This document shows positions 40,607 through 54,060 of a stretch of 64,000 bases of DNA, piece by piece. A program made the position numbers and the translations under genes. The notes below the pieces were generated by a model. The model worked only from the letters and a program-made list of their open reading frames with translations. It had not been told where the DNA came from and did no database searches. Numbering within the stretch: position 1 is the stretch's first letter; each line of letters starts with the position of its first letter. Source of the stretch: Takifugu bimaculatus (Eukaryota; Chordata; Actinopteri; Tetraodontiformes; Tetraodontidae); the NCBI GenBank assembly GCA_004026145.2, contig CP034985.2, forward strand, positions 6,703,851 through 6,767,850, in the 5' to 3' direction.

Positions 40607-43600
40607 CACTGGCGGAGCGGCGTGGTGCTGTTTGGAAGCTGCAGGGGCAGTGGCGGTGGTGGGGCGGCGTGCGTTTGCTGGGGTTTTCTCTGCGCTGGAG
40701 CTGGGGTGAGCCAGTCCAGATACTGTAGAGAGAGAGGAGGGAGGGAAGGGGGGGTTCTCTTCCATCCTTACAGAGCATCGGAGCAGCAGGATCTTTTCTT
40801 TTTCTTTGGAATCCCTCTGGAATGGAGCTGTGCGTGAGCACAAGGTACCGTTGCAACCTTTGATGAGTGTGTGTGGGGACGTGTGAGTGTTTGCTCCTGT
40901 GATGCGGCTGCACTCAGAGTGTCAGTTCGGCGTTGATGCAGCGCTGTTTGGACGGGGCTGCTTTTATTTTGTATAGGATGTACGGCTTTACTCTCACAGC
41001 TTCCTTGTTGAATGATGAATTAACAGGATGTCAGGATGACTGACTGGCTTTAAAATCCCTTCCACCTTTATCATTCGCATGTGTCCGCTTTTGAGGGATT
41101 TCTGAGAATCACCTGTCGGAGTGCCCCCACGGTTTTGATGAATTCCTCTGCATGTTAGCACTGCTGTAGCAGTACTCTGGGTCTTTTATACAGGTTTAGA
41201 TGCTGCGAGCGTGAAGGTCTGGATGGAGACCACCTGTCACTCACAAGCTCATTTAAATGCCTTCACATTTAAATGAGCTCGTTTTCAAATGCACTCAAGT
41301 TGCATCACGCGGGAATTACACAAGGAAATCTCCCCCTCCCTCTCTAATTCTCTCTAAGTCATTCTCTTATAGATAATGTGTCTAATGAGCTATTAGGAAT
41401 TGGCCACAGTTGCAAACACATGCAGCTTTCCCCTTTGTGTTCGATTATTATTACGATTTCAGGCGTATCACAGGCGAGGAGACAGCTAATCTGGTTCCTC
41501 CAATATCATCTTCAGCACGGCTTTAATTCAATTAAAGCCACTCTGCTTGGATATTTTCCCCCTTGTGGGGTGGGGGTGCCCTGCGGATTTTCCCATTTGA
41601 CAGGAAGGAACTTCTCCTGTGGCGAGAGGAAGCTGAATTTGCAGGCCTGACCCAGTCACACTCACATCCTCAGCCTTCCAGGCTCAGTGATGAAATGTCT
41701 TGAAATCCCCCCCCACACACACACACACACACACACAAACACCATACCACCACCAACAACGGAGGAAGCAGACAAGAGAACAGAGACCTCTCTGTGTGAT
41801 TAAAAAGCAAATGTCATACATCTTCTGCAGGGCAGACTGCTGCCACTGGATTGAACCAAAGAGCCGCTCCCCTCAGGGCTGATCGACAGTCTGGAAATGG
41901 GAATTTTTGTCTCTGACAGAGAGACATGATTTCCCAGGGTGTGCGGCAAACAGAGTTTGACACAGTTTTCAGGACTGATAATGTATTTATCAATCATCCA
42001 TAATGAACCCAAACAGGGCTCAGTTTAAAGAAGCCTCATCGTTAGCATCATCCATAGTGCATGTTGACAAAATATCCTCAAACGGGTTTAATAACTGCAG
42101 CTTTTGATCATATTCTATCAGCTCCACCAGCGGATGAGTTTTCCTTTTTTGCCCGTTTATGAAAATAGAGCCATTTCACAAATCTTGCCGATTTTATTTT
42201 CCCATTTTTTCCCATTGAGATGGATTCAGACACAGGCTTTTCTAACCATTCACTGCTTGTTGGATGTCAGGACAATCTGTTGCATCCAACATGCCCCCCC
42301 CCACGCCCAGATGAGGTCCCCAGCACCTCAGCGCACCAGTTTGGATCGTCGCACACTCACTTTTGCTACTGAGGTCCAACGCAGCAGCAGAGTTGTGAAG
42401 AAAAACTGCCCGTTTGATCTTTCCAACGTGTTGAAGTGGCGACGGAGACGAGCTGTCGTCCACAAACGGGAGAGTGATGTGGGAGGGAGGCCAGGCTGAA
42501 GAGGCTGGAGCCTCATTCGGAGTACGTCAAGTGGACCGTTCAGGTCTAACATCAATCTGCGGCCCCTCTCTCTCGCTCCGACACACGAGGCACTGACAGC
42601 TTCTCTGAAGTTCCCGAAGTCTTACCATCTCGTTCCAGTAGTGCTCGTCACCTTTGACCAGCCAGGCTGCCGCCGTTAGACTCTGACTCCCACTCAATAT
42701 TTATAATGAGATGGAAACAGACGTCCATATTTTGGAAGGTAAATATAATTGGCTCAAAAAGGCATCAATATGCCACTCAAATGAGCCAGCAGGTCACGTT
42801 AACAGGAACCTCTTCGTATTGTATAACATTTTTGGTGGAGACACTTTTTGGTGGATGTAAAATATCATATGTGGCATAAATATGTGTTACTGTGTGAATG
42901 GTGGGGCAGAAAATCTGCTTTTTATATTTGTCATACTCGTGTCTTTTTATTAAAAGCTCCATCTCAGAGTTGAAGCTTTTTAGACCGCCTCTGGAGAGTT
43001 CCAGATGGAGCTGTGAGTACATCCACTACACGAATACGTGCACGCACGTGCACTTGCGAACACGCACATAGAAAGCTGCAGGATTTCAGTGGAGTAATGG
43101 ACTGTCCATTTAGGCGCAACTTCAGAACATGCTCAGGCGGAGGTGGGCGGTGTGCTGTGCACGTGCGGGGTCTGTGCAGATGCGCGTCCACGTGCACAAA
43201 ACCGTAGCTGCGTTTGAGGGCCCTATTTTAATGAGCCAAAGCGTTTGAAAAAGATCCTTCGTCATCAGTTCGTGTTGCTGCTCATAACTGAGGCTGATGA
43301 GCGCAGTGTGCTCGTCCAGGTTTGAAATAACGGCATTTTAAATTTCAGTTTCAGAAACTTGCATTTATTTCTCTCATCCACAACCACAGGGTTGGAAATC
43401 ATTGTGTTAAGCTCAAGGAAGCAAATTAAGGAGAAAAGAATTGGGTTTTTTTTCCCCTCCAAATGAAATCAAACAAAAAAGCAGCAGCGCCCCCCCTCGC
43501 GCAGCTGTTTGTCCGTCTGACCGGTTCTGCTGCAGAACCGTCGCTCTATGATTTGTGTTTGTTTTTGGATTCCAATTAACGTCCATCACCTCCTCCTCTC

Positions 43601-46600
43601 AATCCCACCCCCTACGGAACGGTGCCGTGATGACCCCCCCCCGTGCCGAATCACACCAGTGGCATGTGAAAAGAGCTCGGTGGGTCATTATCACCCCTAA
43701 TGATTTCGCTGCTCGGTGCGTGAACGCGTTTGCCAGCAGTGGTATTACGCCGGCGTTTGGTGCAGAAAGAGCGTCCTCGCCGCCCCGCGAGGGTGCTGGA
43801 TGAGTCAGCCACTCGGGGTCCCGTGAGCTGAGGTCTGCGCCTGCGATAAGGACTTTTCCTGTGAGGCTCCGGTGAGCACGGACACGGAAAGGCGAGAGGA
43901 AGGCGCATTCATGACTCTCCGCTCTCCAACCTGAAATAACTTTCCTCCATCTGAACCAGTGCGCACTGAGGAGGCGCAACCTCAACCGGCGCCCCCTTCC
44001 CCATTTTTCAGAATTGATTTTATTGCAGAGCGAAGGCGACTCGGCGCAGCATGCAGACACACGAAAAGACACTCTCATGCATAAATGCAACACAACCCAC
44101 ATGTTTAACACACGCATTCCCGAGTGCACTGGAGCCACAGCACCTACACAGAGCTCACACGCGCACACACACGCACACACACTGGCGCTATGACTCAGAG
44201 GGGAGCAGCTGGAACGAAGGCCCGGGTGCTGGCGGTGAGCTCGTCACCATCTGGATTAGTGCACGTCTTCCTGCCTCTTCAGCCAGCAGCATAAATCAGC
44301 AGGGAGACTTTTGGGTCTTGATTTTTTATTTTTTATTTTCCGCTGCAAGCGTTTTGTCACAAAAGGGGTCAGGATAGTAGCCAAAATGTGAGTGTGAATG
44401 GAGAAGATGGTGATTCTAGCTGGTGAAAACTCTCCTCCCAGAAAAACAAGAAATTCTGGCTCTTCAACCAAAGAATATCCGCTGGATCCTTGTGTGGGAT
44501 CACTGCCCCACCCCGGCGTGCTGCTTCCCGTCTGCCCGGATGTTCCAGCTCACACCAGACAAAGTGACGTGTTTGACAGATGATTTGGCTGGAAACTGGC
44601 CCCTGGTTTGATTGTCCGCTGCGTATTTTGTATTCGGTGGGTGTCGACTCGCGCACACGAATGCAACTCGAATGACGTTTGTAAAACTTTTGGCCGGATT
44701 TGAATGAATGAAGTTGGATGTTCCTCGTCTCTGAGTTCTCCGTTTGTTGACTTGTCTTTTTCTGCATTTGATCGGAGGCCCGCGGGTGATTCATCTCCCA
44801 GTGTGCAGGGTTTGAGTCCTTCTGGTCACAGTGGAATTTCCTGCCCACGATGTTATTACATCGATTTATTGCACTTGGAATACTGAGGCCAGTGTTTACC
44901 GTAAAGCAGCAAACAGCCTCAGGTCAGAGATTGTAAACAGCTGCTCGCATTCTGCTCAGGTCTCCTATACTGCAACCTACCACTAGTCGGCTGACTGAGA
45001 CACCTTTGCTTTCCCCTGTGGAGCCGCCATGTCGGTCATCTTTTTACAGTCTTTTTCTTTTGGGATCACTAACAGTTGCCGACTTCTATGTTTGTTTGTT
45101 TGACAGGGTCGACAAAGGCAGAACGCTCAGTCGTTCCACAATCCAGACTTAGCTGGTCTCCTTTCGGGAGCTAATGTGCTTGCCGGCCCCCTGGTGGTCA
45201 ACTCTTGTAAACACATGAGAGGGAAGGAACATAGACAAACCATGAAAAAGATATACATTGGCAAAACCGCCTTAAAAGTTCCCCGAAATGGTGGCAAACA
45301 TCCAAAAAAGAGGTAAGGGTGAAACTGTAACCAACCTTTCCCACTCGACCATCCATCCGCCCGTTGTTTTTATCTGTTTGTGCGCCCATCTGCCCCTGCG
45401 GTGTCTCCTCTCGCCGCCTCATCACGCCTCGTCATCCCATCCAACCGCGATGAAAGCTCTCATTATGTGCGACTCAGCTGCCAATTGTCGGAGGTCACTA
45501 ATGGGGGGATTTTTCATCACTGGAGCTACTTTGCGTACCGTCATCCTGCATCATTCGCCAACCATCTGCATTCCAGAATGTCCGCCGTCTCTTTCGCTGA
45601 CTCAGGAAACGTCTTTGATTAAATTTGAGAATGTATTTGTTTTTGTACCAACAATTTTAACAAATTAAAGATAAAACATGGTGCAAGAAGAACCACTAAT
45701 ACATCCAGGAATGTTTATCAGGAGTTTATTTACCTGAGTAAAAAAATTCTTGAAAAATTTGTGGTTCTGCAGCTTTTTCTACGTTCCCAGATTTATTTCA
45801 TTTCACTCCACTCGCTGTCGGCTTCTCTGCTGACCTCGTCCACTTCTTGTGCTTTTTTGGTTTTGCTCTGGGTTCAAAATGATAAAACCACAAAAGGAAG
45901 CTTGTAGAAATTAACCAAAGGCTGCCAGCGTGCAGAATCTCATTTTATGTAGTTTGCCACAGGTAATTTGGGTGGAAATACAATGAAATTTATAAAATCC
46001 TGTGTAAATAGTAGAAGCATTTGCAGAGGAAAAGAAGCTGGGTTTAATTATCAAGCACTTGGCGTATTTGCATATGCTGAACAGTATGCAACTCCCACTT
46101 GGTCACATATTAAGCCATGGTTTTGTTAACATTACCTAAATATCTTATCTTAGTTTAGTGGTAATTTCTTTGCAGGTGTGCTCATTTAACATGTAAGACT
46201 TCAAGTTTATCGTAGAGCTGTTAAAAAGAAGGAACAAGGACCACCTCAGGTACTAAAAAGGCTATTATATACCAAAGCTGAGCCTTCCTTCGTGGGCAAA
46301 ATAAATTTAAAAAAAGTTGACAAATTCCTTAAAAAATATAAAATCAAACCCTTCATATGTTACAGGTTTTTTGTTAGATCCCAGGCAAGTGAGACTGGCT
46401 CAGAACGACCAAAAAACTAAAAAAAAAAGTGATTTATTCTTCGCTAAATACAAACAATAGGGCTCCACAAACAAAAGAATAACTGGAAAAAGCTAAAGAA
46501 GCCCCAAACACGTATCAGAATTCGAGCTTTCTCCACGCAGTCCAAACAATGAAAACCCCGTCCTCTCTCTTCCCCATCTGTACCGGACTGGGATCATTCA

Positions 46601-49600
46601 TCTTATATGTGAGCCAACGCTTCCAGGGAAAGCTGAGTATCCTCAAGTGAAATTCCTTTACAGTCTGCCAGAGATTCTCAGATGTAGACAGGTGGCTCAC
46701 TCATCAGTAGAAACCAGCATCAAAAAACAAAGATCTCCTATAGTGTAAATTCTCCCTCTGATATACAGATATATGATTTAAATTAGGAATGTTAATGCAA
46801 CGTTTTCTTACCAGGTGGTGATTCAGTATCATTTACTTTAAAGCACTACACAATTCCTCAATTCGACAAGTTTGATGCGTAACATGTTTAAGTGTTAGAC
46901 TAAGGTGGAAATTTGATTTGCTAGCTTCAAGTGCTATGAGTTATAGTAGCTTTTACACCTCTCAAAGTTACACAGCCAAGCGAGGAGGCAATGCAAAACA
47001 GGCATCGATTTATGAAATTCAATTCCAATCTGACTTTTACTGATAGAAAAAAGTGGTCGTGCAAATCGCTGTGCCACTGTGTTTTTACAAAGCAGAATAG
47101 AATCTGTGTCAGTCCCATGCTTGTTCATGTCCCAGCACTAAAGTGGGTATTAATAATGAAAATGAATGGTTCTTCTCTGCTCCGGTGCCCTAATAATTCA
47201 CCAAAGAGTTGGATGAGTTCTATTGTGTCCCATTATAACTGGCCTCCTTGATCTCCCGTTCCCAGATAAACCAGTTATTCCACTCCACCTTGGTAAAGTC
47301 GATTATCATCTGATTAAAAACAACCTTCTTGTGCCATTTCACTTTCAGCAGTATCTATTGTTAAACATATAAAATTAGGCGCACTTGCAATTCAGCTATT
47401 TTCATTTCTTCTTTAACAACAAATGGTAGTCAATTAAAAGTACAGGTTTTCATATTATGCTGCCTCAGCTTTGTCAAAGGTTACATCAGACCCCACAACA
47501 GTGCGATAAGCCATTTTTGGAAGGTATAGAAGTGTTTCATTCTGTCCCCAGTCTGAGATTTCTGCCTACAAATGGACCTTCCTGCAGCATGCATTTGCTC
47601 TCTTGCTGCCATGTGAATGAATTCTGCTGCACTAGCAGTTTACGTGGCACTACTTTCCTCACCTGGAGACCTAAAAGACCCCAGAATGGCAGCATTTTAT
47701 TTAATCAGGAGCTAATTTCTGCATTTGCTTCATATTGCTAGAGACAATGGGACAGAGATTCTCCTCCATGTTAAAGAGCTGAGGGAACCTTTCCCGTCTC
47801 CGATGTTTAGATGAAAAGAGATAAAAACAGACATCCACCCACATCTTTACCCTCCTTCCTCCATCAATAGAGGCTCCATTAGGCTGAGCTGTACGCGCTG
47901 GTCGTCTTCTAGACAAGCAGACGTTTCCTCTTTTGATACTTGTCCGTTTGCGACCCTGAAGCTAAATAAATGCACTCGCTTTCAATAGTTGTCGCTGTCC
48001 TTTCTGGCTCAATTACACGCTGGAGGGTATTGACGACCCTTGACGGCCCATTCAAACGACGCGTTGCAGTTTATCGGTGGACATTTCATCAAACGTCCCA
48101 TTCTCTCTTTTTTGGGCCGGTCTCGCAGATCATTGAGTTGCTATAAGCGGGGTCATAATCAAAGATTCCACTGATGGACGGAGCTCTGTAACCCTGCCTG
48201 GCGTCCACGTCCTTGGGTGGAATTATTTCTTCATTCATAGCACTTCCTGGCACAGCTGTCCAGCTGTTATCGCCTCCTCATGATGCTCTCATCACTGTTG
48301 CATGGCTGTCTGAGGGCATATCAAAAGCATCTCATTGTGCATGCAAGGATTTGTTCACACCATTCGCTTTGAACACCATCGTGTGTGTGTGTGTGTGTGT
48401 GTGTAGCTCACTTCTGGAGCAGAAGGATGACTTAAGGAAAAGGCTCTCCTACACGACACACAAGCTGGAACTGCTGCAGAGCGAGTTCGACTCCACGCGC
48501 CAGTACCTGGAGACGGAGCTGCGGCGGGCCCAGGAGGAGCTGGACAAGTTCACCGATAAACTGCGCAGGTGGGCCAAGCGGTGAAACGGGTCACACCATC
48601 CACAGGCGAGCGGAGCGAGCAGAGCAGTATGGAATAAACAGGCCGTCATTCCCCAACAAAAGCCGGAGCAAAGAACTAATTTGCCTTCTGAATCACCAAA
48701 TGTCAAGTTTATACGTGACGACTTCTATCATGGAGTCATGAAACGAAGCGAGTTGTTCAAACAGCCGACGAGTGCATTTCATGTCTGACTCATCACACTG
48801 AGCCGCTCCGCTCCGCTCCTCGTTCTCTCACTGAACTGTAGGTCTGTTGGTTTTGATTGTTTGTCTACCTAAATACTGTGATACACAAGTGAGCATGTCC
48901 CGTGTTGTCTAGAATACAAAGCAGCTACTCGGCACTGCAGAGGATCAACCAAGATCTGGAGGAAAAGATCCAAAGAGATGTAAGTGTGTGCTGCTTTAGC
49001 CTTCGCTTTGCAGATGCATCAGTGATGATGCACGACATGTAAATAAGCCCAGAATAACATCAATTACCTAATATCTCAAAGGCTTTCTTCTTAAAAAATA
49101 TTCACAAAGAATGCATGCATGCAAATGGACACACCGTATGTGTATTTTGTTGTGTAGATGTGACACAACAGCAGCGCGCACCGAGTCAGGGGGTGTAGAC
49201 GCATGAGTTTTGTACCGCTGATGGTAATTGTGGCTTGTTGCCGTTAGCTGTCCTCCTTCCAGTGGCAGAACGAGAGCAGGACCGTTGTTCCTCGCTGCCG
49301 CTTGGGTCGGTTTGTCCAGAAATGTCTTCAGTTGGTAGAAAGATGCAATTAATTTGACCTAAAAAAATAAATTAAAATCCTTGCTCTGGACAAACCAGGT
49401 GGAAATTCCTTTGCTAGCGCTGGAGATCAGAACCGTTGTGGTCTGGAGGCCAATAAAAGGCTGCAGAAAACCCAGCTTTTGTGGCTGGTCATCAGCTTTT
49501 ATTGATCTGTGTCCGCGGTGCTGAGTAAGACTCTCTAATCGTAGAGCTTGTTTACTCCTGAGGTGCTGAAGGCCCGTCTGACCCCCACGGCCCACCACAA

Positions 49601-50598
49601 CCAGAGAGAGAGTGTAATTACATGCTGGGCAGATATTGATACAGCGATGCAACATAAAGGACGAAGCCCGCTCAAGAGAACCTTTTATTAATAATATAAC
49701 TAACAAATAGTGAATAAATATGTCCTGCAAAAATGTCTCCCATGTCTGCTAGATGGGAAAAAGTCGGTTCGCTGACATTGTTGCCCATAGTAACCAAAAT
49801 TTTCAGCTGCAGCCTTCTTTAACCCCCCTTAAACATTATCTCGATGTCACGCTGCGTTTTGTATCTTTAGACGGTCCTCTGTTTATATTTAGAGCCAGCG
49901 ACTCCTACACAACTCTCACAGAGTCCCACACACACGCACACGGACGCGCAGTTCTTTTTCAGCTCACTATCATCATCCCATCATTTATTATTCAAATGCT
50001 TTGATTTTGCATTTAAGCAGAGGAATCTGAGCTGCTTTCTTCATTTGGAATAAGAACTGCCACAAACCTGCTGGTTAGTCCTAATAGACTAGGACAAGTG
50101 GGCTGTAGATGCATTCCAGATGGGGTTTGTAGATGTTTCCGAGTCTCCCGGTTGTGCCGAACACTCCTTAAATCTGCTCTCTCTCCATCAGTCTCAGCAC
50201 CACGAGGATGAGAAGCGCGCGCTGAGCAGAGAGATCATCGTGCTCAACAACCACCTGATGGAGGCCAAGCTCACCATTGAAAAGCTGCAAGAGGACAATG
50301 TAGGACCTGTTTATCATTCTGAGCGCTGCTGCCAGTCAACTCACTCACCCATGCAGGCGACTGTCAGCGGTTGCCCGATTTGAGAGCCAAAGTGTTGCTC
50401 TGTAACCATAAACGCTATGATGCTGTGCGTCTGCAGGACCTCTACAGGAAGGACTGTAACCTGGCTGCTCAGCTCCTCCACTGTGACAAGTCTCTTTACA
50501 GGGCCCAGCTCTCCGAGGTGAGCCCTGAAGTGTCTGCCGCTCCACCAATCAGGATGTGTCTTATTTATTTAACGCTGTTTCTCCTCATACTGCAGCAA

Positions 50599-50630
<32 letters not shown>

Positions 50631-53600
50631 TACACACACATGTATAATAGGCAGCCCACTGCACTGAACAGTTTAATATCTTAAAGTAAAATAAAAGGTA
50701 ATTTGGCACGTCCTCAGCTGTTTACTGTTTGTAATTGTCCTTTTGTGGCACACTTTCTTTTTCTCTGTTGTCATTTGTGGCACTATTTAACCCTAACCCT
50801 AACACCATCTGTTTTCTGCTTCCTAAAGGTCACAGGCAACCAAAGTTTGCTTGGGGGGTGGGGGGGTTGTGTTTATGCTCTGGATTCATGCTTCCGTTGC
50901 GGGAGGAGATCAAGACAAGACATGAATCAAAAGACAGATTTGAGCAGAGTTGGGGGGGGGGGGGGTTCAATGGAAATTGCTGTTGGTAGTGGTACACAAG
51001 TTATTTCGGTGTCGTTCTGGGTGTCGTTCTGGGTGATTAGAAATTCTTTCCTTGGGTCTTTAAAACAGAAAAAGAACGGGGTTATAGTTTCAGCGTGAAA
51101 AAGCTGGTAATAATAACAATAATAATAATAATAAGCTCATCTACGCTCAATCACCAACAGTGGCTGCAGCAATAAACGATGTCTGATAACTAACAATCCT
51201 AAAAATCACATCAGAGGCTAATTTAGCTACCTGTCTGCCTTTAATTGGTTTAAAGACCATAAAGCATTGCAATAGTTTGTTGTTTTTTGCATAGAGCTGG
51301 TTGATGAGGTGGAGCTCGAGTACAACTCCTGGAGCCTCTTACTTCCTCTCAGCAGGCAGCCGTAATGATCCTGCACCCGCTTTGACAGTTGTTGAGGAAG
51401 GTTTACTGTGTGCTGCGGTGGTGTCAGCGCAATCACGCCGTTGTCTGAAAGTCATTAAATGCCTCGTGATTTGTGCACGTGACGCTGGGGGGACATCAAA
51501 TGTGGCAAGTGTCCACGGGGTTAAAGTATGCCTCCGTGGTTTGCGTGTATGGCTAAATGGAAATATCAATGGAAAGCCTGGTTGATCCCCTAAGGTTAAT
51601 GACCCCCCCCCCCCCCCCACCACCACCACCACCACCACCACCCCTCCTGCGTGCACACATACAAACTCAAGCACAACCTTCCTCTACAGAATTGGTGGGA
51701 GAATGAAAACCCGGTCCTGTTGGCGCGCTGCCAAACATAATAGGGGGGTCAAAGGTCACACGTGCACTCCATGAGTTTGCCAGGTACTGTGGATGGGAGC
51801 TAATCGGGGAAGAAAAAAGGAATTGATAAATGGCGCTGCAGCATTTTGCAATGTGCCGCAGCTCTCCAGCGCCCACTGAGCTGCTTTGCTTCGCGGCAAA
51901 ACAAGCGGAGGGTATGAACAGATCCTGCGGATGCTTAAATAACAGGAGAACAGACAGGTGGTAATTCATGAGAAACGCATATTTGGAGATCTTATTTCTT
52001 CTTTAACACCAGCATATCCACAGAAAACCGCTCAACTTTAGATTTAGAAGACTGACTGATTACCGTAAGTATTTAGTGGTCGGCGTGCTCTTTTGATCCT
52101 GAAGGGTCACCTTTTCCCAACCGCTGCCATAAACCAGCGGCTGGTGCTTAAAATATAAAGTGGTCTAGTGGAAAATGAAGACAGGCAGCGCGGCCGCAGC
52201 TAAGGAGGATCACGTCTGGCTCAATCGGGGCTGCAGAGGCTTGTCGGAGGTCTTTAGCAGAGCCACAAATGTCCCATTGCCTATATCGGGTTTGATGGTA
52301 CTCCTCCGTTCTAGAGTTGTGGAGTTCTGAGAGCTACTCTTCCCCAAGGTTATAATTAGCTTGACTCTAATTGTCAATTAGGAACAACTGGTTGGATTCC
52401 TGTTGATACTGTGCTGGTTTGTGTGTTGCCATGGAGATATTCTTTTTCTCTTTCTCTTTTCCGTGGTTGTTTGTTTACACGCCATTCAGATGATCATAGC
52501 ACACAGAGTCATGAGATGGGTCAAAACGTGCATCAGCTGCTGTTGGAGTATTCATCTTCAGATCGTGTTTGATCTGATTCTGAATGTTAGTTTCGCTCTA
52601 GATTTACAAGAGCGGTGATATTTGTTCTCTCTTCCCCCCTTGTAGCTTCCAGCTGATTTCCAGGAGCGGCTGACCGTGCACATGGAGGAGGCCCCTCTCT
52701 GCTACTCGGATGCCGTCCCGGGCTCGCTTATCGGCAAAGTGCTGGAGAAGTCAGATGAGGTGTGCAGCAGCAGTCAAGCTTCCCGCTCCCCCAGCCCCCA
52801 GCGTCAGGAGCACACTTTTATTTTGGAGCGCTTGGGTCCAGGGGAGCGGCTGGGGCTCCGTGCAGCCTACAAATCAGACCTCTACAGCAGCGACACGGCC
52901 TTGTACTGCCCCGAGGACCGTCAGCGCGAGAGGAGGCCCAGCGTAGACCTTCATGGTCAAAGGCAGCTGCAATACAGGCCTCAAAACTCCACAGACAGCA
53001 ACCCAGAGGAAGGATCGGTAGGGCTGAGGGCCGGATTTTCCCAGGAATGCTTCCCCAAGTTCCCTGCCACGCTGGGCGCTGGCTCCAGCTCCTACTCCAG
53101 CTTCAGCGCAGGGGGCTCATGAAGACAAAGGCAATGACCCGCCCAGCAGTGCAGCTTCTTCCCCACGCCACCACTCGCTCTACATGGACTGGAGGGATGC
53201 AGGGGACTATGAAAGAAAGAGTGACTCCTCTTGGGAGAGGGACAGCCCGAGAGGCTTCAGCAACGCCCACCCGTTCCAGCAAACGGAGCTGCGCCACCAC
53301 CAGAACGGCAGCTCGCCTGTCTACAGCCGCACCATGTCCTCCTGTTTCAGCGAGCCTTACGAGCCGCTTCCGCCATCTTCGTCTCCTAGCGTTGCCTACG
53401 GAGACAGTCGTCGTGGCAGCACATTGGCCCCGGATGAAGAGGAGCTGACTGGTCGATGGAGACAGCTTAGCGTGGAGGATTTAAGCGCCCACAGCTACCA
53501 CAGCCCCGGTCGGGCCTCCCCGTACAGTTTCTCAGAGCAGCACTTTTCTGTCCGCCCTGCCAAGATCAGACTCGGGCCGCTTTACAGTAGCTTCCAGGAG

Positions 53601-54060
53601 GGGGCCGACTATTATCACCACCACAGGGGAGGGCGGCATGGAACAGTTGTGGATGCCTGCGAGCCCCAGTTCTGAATGTAGCCCAGGCCTGCAGCAGGCT
53701 CATAGCCAAGCCCATCTGTACAGAGCAGAGGGCAGCCAAGGGTCTGAGCACAGTCTCTACCACTCAGGGAGCTCCAAAGACAGAGAGGGCAATGTGGCGT
53801 CCGGTGGGCAGAACGCGGATTACGTAGACCCCAGCCCCAACAGCTCCACCGAGTCGCTGAACCAGATCACCCCGGAGATGGCCGCAGAGCTGCAGCACTA
53901 CCAAGCGGAGATGCACAGCTTGCCTGCACAGGTCTGCCCCTCGCCACCACCTGTCCTGCCTCCGCCCCCTCCGCCGTTCAACCAAAAATTCAGCTCTCTG
54001 GGACTTTCCAGGAAGGACAGTCTGACCAAGGCCCAGCTGTATGGAACACTTCTGAACTGA
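37803..54060 (+). CDS. begain: Brain-enriched guanylate kinase-associated protein (two apparent frameshifts)
   Basis: This is a postsynaptic protein that binds the guanylate-kinase region of PSD-95. Exons: 37803-38774 (probable long N-terminal exon), 40390-40427, 48407-48568, 48913-48979, 50192-50299, 50437-50517, 52646-54060. Codon phases match at every junction. The coiled-coil core reads EQKDDLRKRLSYTTHKLE..., QRINQDLEEK, DEKRALSREIIVLNNHL and LYRKDCNLAAQLLHC, as in human BEGAIN and TJAP1. The last exon begins LPADFQERLTVHMEE and ends GLSRKDSLTKAQLYGTLLN, the BEGAIN C-terminus. It has one extra G in 53111-53115 and one in 53631-53633; removing both gives exactly 471 codons. The first exon (324 codons, Ser/Arg-rich, with LRFSKFLDEVTSNVFDTNSL) is not in the human protein I know. 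It is joined on phase and position only, and would give about 946 residues against 593 in human. The core assignment is firm; that exon is about 0.55. Confidence 0.9.
38775..40389 (+). other. begain intron 1 (as modelled)
   Basis: About 1.6 kb between the long first exon and the 38-base exon. It contains a degenerate GTGTGA array (39557-39606), a (GT)n/GGGT array with G run (39883-39944), a G run (40141-40160) and an (AG)n tract (40239-40256). No coding sequence is recognised. Confidence 0.5.
39883..39944. repeat. (GT)n microsatellite with G run
   Basis: GT dinucleotides interrupted by GGGT, ending in a run of about 12 G residues, in begain intron 1. Confidence 0.9.
40564..40605. repeat. (CTG)14 trinucleotide repeat
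   Basis: Fourteen uninterrupted CTG units, 137 bases downstream of the begain exon ending at 40427, in the sense orientation of the transcript. It is intronic in the model given, so the poly-Leu/Ala frames across it are not taken as coding. Confidence 0.95.
48381..48404 (+). promoter_or_regulatory. (GT)12 tract forming a splice acceptor
   Basis: Twelve GT units run straight into the acceptor dinucleotide (GTGTAG at 48401-48406) of the begain coiled-coil exon, where a pyrimidine tract would normally be. The exon itself is certain from its protein sequence. Confidence 0.8.
48569..52645 (+). other. begain introns 3 to 6
   Basis: Between the coding exons lie introns of 344, 1212, 137 and 2128 bases. 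Contents seen: (CA)n near 50612-50640, three CCCTAA telomere-like units near 50793-50811, G runs at 50858-50867 and 50951-50965, (AAT)n near 51113-51134, and a C run with (CAC)n at 51603-51644. No other gene is recognised. Confidence 0.5.
51603..51644. repeat. Poly-C followed by (CAC)n
   Basis: About 16 C residues then eight CAC units, in the last begain intron. Confidence 0.9.

Larger units (their letters stand above)
40428..48406 (+). other. begain intron 2
   Basis: An 8-kb intron. It starts with a (CT)n tract (40453-40480) and a (CTG)14 array. It ends in (GT)12 directly at the acceptor. A GC-richer stretch near 43500-44300 carries open frames on both strands (up to 193 codons on minus) that look like composition artefacts. 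The 45700-47450 part is AT-rich. No gene is recognised. Confidence 0.5.

Noticed and set aside
40428..40843. Frames with poly-alanine across the CTG repeat
   Set aside because: They exist only because of the repeat and lie in an intron of the supported begain model.
43599..44180. 193-codon minus-strand frame in begain intron 2
   Set aside because: Cys/Val-rich start comes from a CA-repeat-like tract; the rest is GC-driven openness with no recognisable family or splice support.
50793..50811. Telomeric repeat
   Set aside because: Only about three CCCTAA units, inside an intron; a similar short piece lies near 58098. Too short to mean a telomere or fusion site.
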